Below are positions 60,134 to 64,000 of a stretch of DNA of 64,000 bases, in pieces. The position numbers were made by a program, and so were the translations under genes. How positions within the stretch are numbered: position 1 is the stretch's first letter; each line of letters begins with the position of its first letter. The notes under the pieces were generated by a model. The model was given only the letters and a program-made list of their open reading frames with translations, searched no databases and was not told the origin of the DNA. Source of the DNA: SpSt-398 sp041752235 (GTDB lineage Bacteria > Bacteroidota > Bacteroidia > Chitinophagales > Chitinophagaceae); NCBI GenBank assembly GCA_041752235.1, contig JBGSHM010000031.1, positions 1 through 64,000 on the forward strand, in the 5' to 3' direction.

Positions 60134-60577
60134 ATGGCAAAAGAAATCACTGGCTTTGTCAAGCTGCAGTGTAAGGGTGGCCAGGCCAACCCTGCACCTC
60201 CCATCGGTCCGGCATTGGGTTCCAAGGGTATCAATATCATGGAATTCTGTAAGCAATTCAATGCCCGCACCCAAGACAAGATGGGTAAAGTACTTCCCGT
60301 ATTAATTACTGTTTACGCCGACAAGAGTTTTGAGTTTATCATTAAAACTCCTCCCGCAGCCGTTCAACTGATGGAAGCGGCCAAATTGCAAAAAGGCTCC
60401 AAAGAACCGAACCGCAACAAAGTGGGCAAGGTGAGCTGGTCTCAGGTAGAGGCGATTGCAAAAGACAAGATGCCCGACCTGAATTGTTTCACCGTGGAAA
60501 GCGCTATGCGTATGGTGGCTGGTACAGCCCGTAGCATGGGGTTGACCGTAGAGGGATCCGCTCCGTGGGAGAATTAA
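60134..60577 (+). CDS. rplK: 50S ribosomal protein uL11
   Basis: A 147-residue uL11, which binds the GTPase-associated centre of 23S rRNA. 'KLQCKGGQANPAPPIGPALGSKGINIMEFCKQFN' and 'MPDLNCFTVESAMRMVAGTARSMGLTV' are conserved. First gene of the operon after the nusG terminator; an 86-base gap to rplA. Confidence 0.97.
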   Translation: MAKEITGFVKLQCKGGQANPAPPIGPALGSKGINIMEFCKQFNARTQDKMGKVLPVLITVYADKSFEFIIKTPPAAVQLMEAAKLQKGSKEPNRNKVGKVSWSQVEAIAKDKMPDLNCFTVESAMRMVAGTARSMGLTVEGSAPWEN

Positions 60578-60663
60578 TTTAAACAATTGCCCGCTATCGC
60601 AGGTGTATCGGCGGTTAAACGCCCTCGCTCAAGCTTCCGCGGACAAAGTAAAAACGAATTAAA

Positions 60664-61359
60664 ATGGCTTTCATCAGTAAAAAAAGAAAAACAGCTGAAT
60701 CTAAAGTAGACAGCAACAAGCAATACAGTCTCAATGAGGCATCTTCCCTGGTTAAACAGGTGAACGTAGCTAAATTCGATGCTTCCGTAGACCTGCATAT
60801 CCGTCTGGGTGTTGACCCCAAGAAGGCCGATCAGGCCATTCGTGGTACGGTTACCCTTCCCCACGGAACAGGTAAAACAAAACGCGTTCTGGTACTTTGT
60901 ACCCCCGAAAAGGAAGCCGAAGCAAAAGCTGCAGGAGCTGACTTTGTAGGACTGGACGAATTTGTCACCAAGATCGAAGGTGGCTGGGTAGATGTGGATG
61001 TGATCGTGGCTACTCCCTCCGTGATGCCGAAAATCGGTAAACTGGGTAAAGTCCTCGGTCCCCGTAACCTGATGCCCAACCCCAAAACCGGAACAGTAAC
61101 AAACGATGTTGCCGCCGCTGTCAATGACGTAAAAGGTGGTAAGATCGCCTTCAAAGTAGATAAGGCCGGAATCATTCACGCGTCCATTGGTCGTGTGAGT
61201 TTCGCGCCCGAAAAGATCGCCGAAAACAGCCAGGAATTGCTCAATGCCATCATCAGGGCGAAACCTTCCAGTGCAAAAGGTACTTACCTGAAAGGCATCA
61301 GCATGGCCAGTTCCATGAGCCCCGGCATTTCCATCGACACGAAAGGATTTGTTCACTAA
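60664..61359 (+). CDS. rplA: 50S ribosomal protein uL1
   Basis: A 231-residue uL1 of the L1 stalk, with 'GTVTLPHGTGKTKRVLVL', 'LGPRNLMPNPKTGTV' and 'GKIAFKVDKAGIIHASIGRVSF'. uL1 also represses its own operon by binding mRNA in many bacteria (known). Confidence 0.97.
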   Translation: MAFISKKRKTAESKVDSNKQYSLNEASSLVKQVNVAKFDASVDLHIRLGVDPKKADQAIRGTVTLPHGTGKTKRVLVLCTPEKEAEAKAAGADFVGLDEFVTKIEGGWVDVDVIVATPSVMPKIGKLGKVLGPRNLMPNPKTGTVTNDVAAAVNDVKGGKIAFKVDKAGIIHASIGRVSFAPEKIAENSQELLNAIIRAKPSSAKGTYLKGISMASSMSPGISIDTKGFVH

Positions 61360-61403
61360 TTAACTAACCGGTCCTGCTAAGGCGGGATGACAAATAAAGA
61401 GTC

Positions 61404-61919
61404 ATGACAAAAGATCAAAAAAATGAAGTGATTGAGTTGCTGAAGGGAAAATTCTCTCAGTACAATAACTTCTATGTGACCGATACCGAATCCCTGACGG
61501 TTGACCAGGTAACCAAACTGCGTAGTGCCTGCTTCAGCAAGAATGTGGAAATGAAGGTGGCCAAAAACACCCTCATTAAAAAGGCCCTGGAATCACTGGA
61601 TGCCGAGCGTTATGCCGGTGTGTTTGATTCCCTGCACCAGGTGACGGCCCTCCTGTTTTCTGAAAACCCAAAGGAGCCAGCGCTGATCATCAGCTCTTTC
61701 CGGAAGGACAGCAAAGGAGAAAGGCCGGTACTGAAAGCTGCCTTTATCAATGGTGATATTTACACGGGAGATAATCAACTTTCCAACCTCGTTAAGATCA
61801 AGACGAAGAACGAATTGATCGGCGAAGTGATCGGATTGTTGCAATCCCCGGCCAAGCGTGTCATCGCTGCCCTGTTGCATCATCACGAGCAGAAAGAAGG
61901 CGCGGCGGCAGCCGAGTAG
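61404..61919 (+). CDS. rplJ: 50S ribosomal protein uL10
   Basis: A 171-residue uL10, the base of the L7/L12 stalk. N-terminal 'FSQYNNFYVTDTESLTVDQVTKLR', 'VAKNTLIKKALE', and a C-terminal helical tail 'AKRVIAALLHHHEQKEGAAAAE' that carries bL12 dimers. Followed by 207 bases containing a TAGC word hairpin before rplL. Confidence 0.96.
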   Translation: MTKDQKNEVIELLKGKFSQYNNFYVTDTESLTVDQVTKLRSACFSKNVEMKVAKNTLIKKALESLDAERYAGVFDSLHQVTALLFSENPKEPALIISSFRKDSKGERPVLKAAFINGDIYTGDNQLSNLVKIKTKNELIGEVIGLLQSPAKRVIAALLHHHEQKEGAAAAE

Positions 61920-61920
61920 T

Positions 61921-62036
61921 TTTTAGCTATTGGCTTATAGCTTTTAGCGATTAGCCAATACAAAAAGACAATTCGCAAGAAACCGAAAAGAAGAAACTAA
62001 ACGCTAATAGCCAAAAGCTAATAGCTAATAGCAAAA
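61921..62036. repeat. TAGCTATTAGC word hairpin between rplJ and rplL
   Basis: Arms 61921-61956 and 62002-62036 pair at roughly 80% of positions. It starts 2 bases after the rplJ stop. It sits inside a normally continuous ribosomal operon; no new TAnnTTTG element is clear before rplL. It could act as a partial attenuator or processing site between L10 and the more abundant L7/L12 (inference). Confidence 0.65.
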
Positions 62037-62126
62037 AGGCCCTGCCTGGGTCAACAAACAGGCAAATTTTTTTAAACCCGCCGTTGGAGCAAAACAAGCT
62101 GTGAAAACGGTAAAAATTTTAAACAA

Positions 62127-62501
62127 ATGGCAGACGTAAAAGCATTAGCAGAAAGCCTGGTAAACCTGACTGTAAAAGAAGTACAGGAACTGGCTGATTT
62201 CCTGAAAGCAGAGTATGGTATCGAACCCGCAGCCGCAGCTGTTGTAGTTGCCGCTGGTGATGGTGCTGGTGCCGTTGCTGTAGAAGAAAAAACCGCTTTC
62301 AATGTTGTATTGAAGAGTGGTGGCGCTTCCAAACTGAACGTGGTGAAGATCGTAAAAGATCTGACCGGTCTGGGTCTGAAAGAAGCCAAAGACCTCGTGG
62401 ATGGTGCACCGAAGAACGTGAAAGAAGGTATTTCCAAAGCAGAAGCCGAAGAGATCGCCGCCAAACTGAAAGAAGCTGGCGCCGACGTGGAAATCGCTTA
62501 A
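62127..62501 (+). CDS. rplL: 50S ribosomal protein bL12 (L7/L12)
   Basis: A 124-residue bL12. The N-terminal dimerisation domain ('LAESLVNLTVKEVQELADFLKAEYG') is followed by an Ala-rich hinge and the factor-binding C-terminal domain ('KTAFNVVLKSGGASKLNVVKIVKDLTGLGLKEAKDLVDGAPK'-type). It is followed by a strong terminator and not by rpoB. Confidence 0.97.
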   Translation: MADVKALAESLVNLTVKEVQELADFLKAEYGIEPAAAAVVVAAGDGAGAVAVEEKTAFNVVLKSGGASKLNVVKIVKDLTGLGLKEAKDLVDGAPKNVKEGISKAEAEEIAAKLKEAGADVEIA

Positions 62502-62525
62502 TTCATTGCATATCGCAAATTCAAA

Positions 62526-62549
62526 CCCCGGAGCAATCCGGGGTTTTTT
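62526..62549 (+). terminator. rplL terminator
   Basis: A perfect 7-base stem CCCCGGA/TCCGGGG with loop GCAA, followed by TTTTTT. It ends the rplKAJL transcript before the RAYT region. Confidence 0.88.
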
Positions 62550-62573
62550 GTTGTGGGGCTGTGCGAGACCGCT

Positions 62574-62658
62574 GTGCGAGACCTCCGGTCTCGCACTATT
62601 AGAAAGCCGCCTCTGGCGGCACCGATAACATATTATTAAAATAAAAAGTCAACCAGCT
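62574..62658. repeat. Extra 85-base REP unit beside the RAYT element
   Basis: GTGCGAGACC-TCC-GGTCTCGCAC (62574-62596) then GCCGCC-TCT-GGCGGC (62606-62620), then an AT-rich tail. The next 85 bases (from 62659) repeat all of it; the tail of this unit is a degenerate copy of the last codons of the RAYT gene. It therefore arose by duplicating the left end of the element including the gene's 3' end. Confidence 0.75.
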
Positions 62659-63339
62659 GTGCGAGACCTCTGGTCTCGCACGCTTAGAAAGCCGCCTCTG
62701 GCGGCACCAATAGCATATTTTAAAATAAATAGTCAATCTCCATTAGCCCACTATTTCTAATATAGTTTGACGCACTACTATACAGATAGTCTCCTGGTTC
62801 CTTAACCCAACCAGCCCGAACCGGATTATCATGTATATAATTCAACTTTGTGTGAAGGAATTTCATTGTATGTATTTCTTCTGGATGGTTGTCACCTGTC
62901 CAGATCCTGAATATTTCATGCTTGTTACTTTGCCTTGCGCGGAACTTTATCATATGCATCAGCCAATCTTTACGACTTTCGTTTTCGGCTTGTATGGCAT
63001 TGAATACGGCTCTGCTTGTGAATGTCTTGAAATCTCTAAGTACGTCGCTTAAGTTGCCGTCTGCTGTCCAAATTACATGTAAATGGTTGGTCATGATAAC
63101 ATACCCACCAATTTTAAGTCCCTTGCTTTTTCTGCAGTAGTTCATACTCTCGATTATAATATCACGATATTTTTTTCTGCTAAAAATATCGATCCAATCA
63201 ATTGTTGTAAATGTTAGAAAATGAGTAGCCGACTGGTCTCGGATTTTATAACCTGTTGAAAAATTGTATGTCATATTGTTTTGTTTTTTAAGGCCGCCAG
63301 AGGCGGCTTTCTGGGGGTGCGAGACCGGAGGTCTCGCAC
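62659..63339 (-). mobile_element. RAYT/REP element with two-palindrome terminal inverted repeats
   Basis: The RAYT gene is framed by inverted 47-base ends. Left end: GTGCGAGACC palindrome (62659-62681), 9 bases with AGAAA, then GCCGCC palindrome (62691-62705). Right end (inverted): GCCGCC palindrome (63293-63307), then GTGCGAGACC palindrome (63317-63339). The two ends differ at about five positions. Total 681 bases. The transposase probably recognises these palindromes (family knowledge). No target-site duplication was verified. Confidence 0.75.
62720..63274 (-). CDS. REP-associated tyrosine transposase (RAYT, Y1 HUH family)
   Basis: A 184-residue single-strand transposase of the IS200/IS605-like Y1 group. 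The ATG at 63274 is chosen because the upstream frame is only repeat sequence. The metal-binding HxH is H64-L-H66 in 'MTNHLHVIW', and the catalytic Tyr is probably Y146 in 'LNYIHDNPVRAGWV', the hallmark of RAYT/TnpA_REP proteins. Codon use is more AT-rich than that of the ribosomal genes beside it. RAYTs mobilise or multiply REP palindromes in their host genome (established); matching palindromes lie on both sides and also at 19421-19490. Confidence 0.9.
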   Translation of the reverse strand: MTYNFSTGYKIRDQSATHFLTFTTIDWIDIFSRKKYRDIIIESMNYCRKSKGLKIGGYVIMTNHLHVIWTADGNLSDVLRDFKTFTSRAVFNAIQAENESRKDWLMHMIKFRARQSNKHEIFRIWTGDNHPEEIHTMKFLHTKLNYIHDNPVRAGWVKEPGDYLYSSASNYIRNSGLMEIDYLF

Positions 63340-63404
63340 AGCTATCTCGCACAGCTATCTCGCACAGCCATCTCGCACAGCCATCTCGCACAGCCGTCTC
63401 CTAC
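63340..63404. repeat. Five 13-base tandem repeats AGCYATCTCGCAC
   Basis: Units at 63340, 63353, 63366, 63379 and a divergent last one at 63392 (AGCCGTCTCCTAC). They are copies of the edge of the GTGCGAGACC palindrome. The last unit contains the stop codon of the helix-hairpin-helix gene (63401-63403). Confidence 0.85.
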
Positions 63405-64000
63405 AACTTGAGGTACGGACTTATTTTTTGAAAAATGTCGTCTGTTACAACGGGTATTTTTTTCAGGGCCTCCAAATTTTTAAACGCGCCATGTTGTTGT
63501 CGATAGGCAGGGAGGAGGGTAGCGAGCTTGCCGCGGAAATAGGGATGGGTGCCAAGGTCCTTTTCGGTCACTGTGTTTACATCCATTTTTTGAAGCAAGG
63601 CAGGTTCTGCCTGAAGCCGGGGTTGAATTTTTTGAAAAACAGAGTCGGAAATGCCATAAACTTCCCTGAGCTGGGCAATCGAATAGAACCCACCCAACTT
63701 TTCCCGGTAGGCTATTATTCGCGAAGCCAATTTGGATCCTATTCCCGGAAGGGCTATCCAGGCACTGGTATCTGCGGAATTGATGCCAAGAATTGAAAGG
63801 CTGGAGCGCGTGCGCTCTTGCTGATAGGGTTTGAATGCGCCGGTGGGTTTTTCTGTATCAGGTTTTTTGGGAATCCGGACCCAGGGGCGTAGTTCCTCGT
63901 ATTTTCCTGGCCCGAGACCGTAGATCCTTCCCAGGTCTTCTGGCGTGTAAAAACGGCCCCCTTTTTCGCGAAACTTCAGAATGGTCTGAATGGTTTTCTC
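63401..64000 (-). CDS. Helix-hairpin-helix protein, 5' end outside the window
   Basis: The frame is open to the window edge; 199 codons are visible, so the N-terminus is missing. At least three HhH repeats: 'FREKGGRFYTPEDLGRIYGLGP' (near 63.9 kb), 'WIALPGIGSKLASRIIAYREKLGGFYSI', and 'HPYFRGKLATLLPAYRQQHGAFKNLEALKKI'. These are ComEA-like modules for sequence-independent DNA binding; in ComEA they take up DNA during competence. Whether a signal peptide precedes it cannot be seen. It has lost or gained sequence at its 3' end, because its stop codon lies in the 13-base repeat array. Confidence 0.85.
   Translation of the reverse strand, partial: EKTIQTILKFREKGGRFYTPEDLGRIYGLGPGKYEELRPWVRIPKKPDTEKPTGAFKPYQQERTRSSLSILGINSADTSAWIALPGIGSKLASRIIAYREKLGGFYSIAQLREVYGISDSVFQKIQPRLQAEPALLQKMDVNTVTEKDLGTHPYFRGKLATLLPAYRQQHGAFKNLEALKKIPVVTDDIFQKISPYLKL

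Noticed and set aside
60574..61356. 260-codon open frame antisense to rplA
   Set aside because: A shadow of a ribosomal protein gene.
63275..63391. Upstream start for the RAYT protein
   Set aside because: The extra residues are a translation of the REP palindrome and 13-base repeats, so they are unlikely to be part of the protein.
63340..63404. CRISPR-like array of 13-base repeats
   Set aside because: Tandem without spacers and derived from the adjacent REP palindrome.

Overview
The window looks like chromosomal DNA of a Bacteroidota bacterium, most likely Chitinophagaceae-like (an inference from protein content; no rRNA gene is present). The signs are: promoters of the Bacteroidota type (TAnnTTTG about 7 bases before the start) at many loci; almost no Shine-Dalgarno sequences, except a near-perfect one before rpsU; PorV/PorU-like proteins of type IX secretion; an OmpP1/FadL porin; an HscA chaperone; and the tRNA-tuf-tRNA-secE-nusG-rplKAJL translation cluster.

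Layout. 174-3765 (minus): an apbE / Tat-exported Gfo-Idh-MocA oxidoreductase / double-DUF1080 operon. 3855-11643: Ldh-family dehydrogenase, aspartate kinase, queA, a candidate structured RNA, and a 1281-residue TraB-domain protein. 11724-18656 (minus): fused peptide ABC ATPase, AMP nucleosidase, a solo HsdR-N nuclease-fold protein, glutamate dehydrogenase, ccmD-like/ccmC/ccmB, tdk. 18749-20778: conserved hypothetical gene and Kdo transferase. 21142-27359 (plus): a six-gene nucleotide-sugar operon (aminotransferase, UDP-glucose dehydrogenase, UDP-glucuronate decarboxylase, a second UDP-sugar dehydrogenase, rfbC, rfbD). 27390-29344: a YhcG/DUF1016-type nuclease with a novel tail, sitting between a gene remnant and tRNA-Gln. 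29538-36238: cyanophycin synthetase, a Tat-exported class V aminotransferase, an OmpP1 porin and cyanophycinase. 36308-45942: tyrS, PorV/Q-like, PorU-like C25 peptidase, hscA. 46053-54726: a surface-glycan cluster with a tandem pair of [GT2 - methyltransferase - polytopic membrane protein] modules, plus two convergent acyltransferases. 54757-62501: ribE, rpsU, a Xer recombinase, hpf, four tRNAs, tuf, tRNA-Trp, secE, nusG, rplK, rplA, rplJ, rplL. 62574-64000: a REP-associated transposase (RAYT) element with its palindromes, then a helix-hairpin-helix gene cut by the window edge. rpoB and rpoC, which normally follow rplL, are not in the window.

The most striking feature outside genes is a large set of intergenic 'word' hairpins. 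Several unrelated short vocabularies (GATGTTGGATGTT; TAGCTATTAGC; ATTATTGATTATT; GTGAATGGTGAATAGT; ACCGCnAAGnCGC; ACCACAGAGACACAGAGG) are each laid out as long inverted repeats. Most sit between genes, often touching or containing stop codons, some sit inside the ribosomal-protein cluster, and one lies between divergent genes. A second, separate palindrome family (CC-TCY-GG apex) is tied to the RAYT gene and also occurs without it at 19421-19490.
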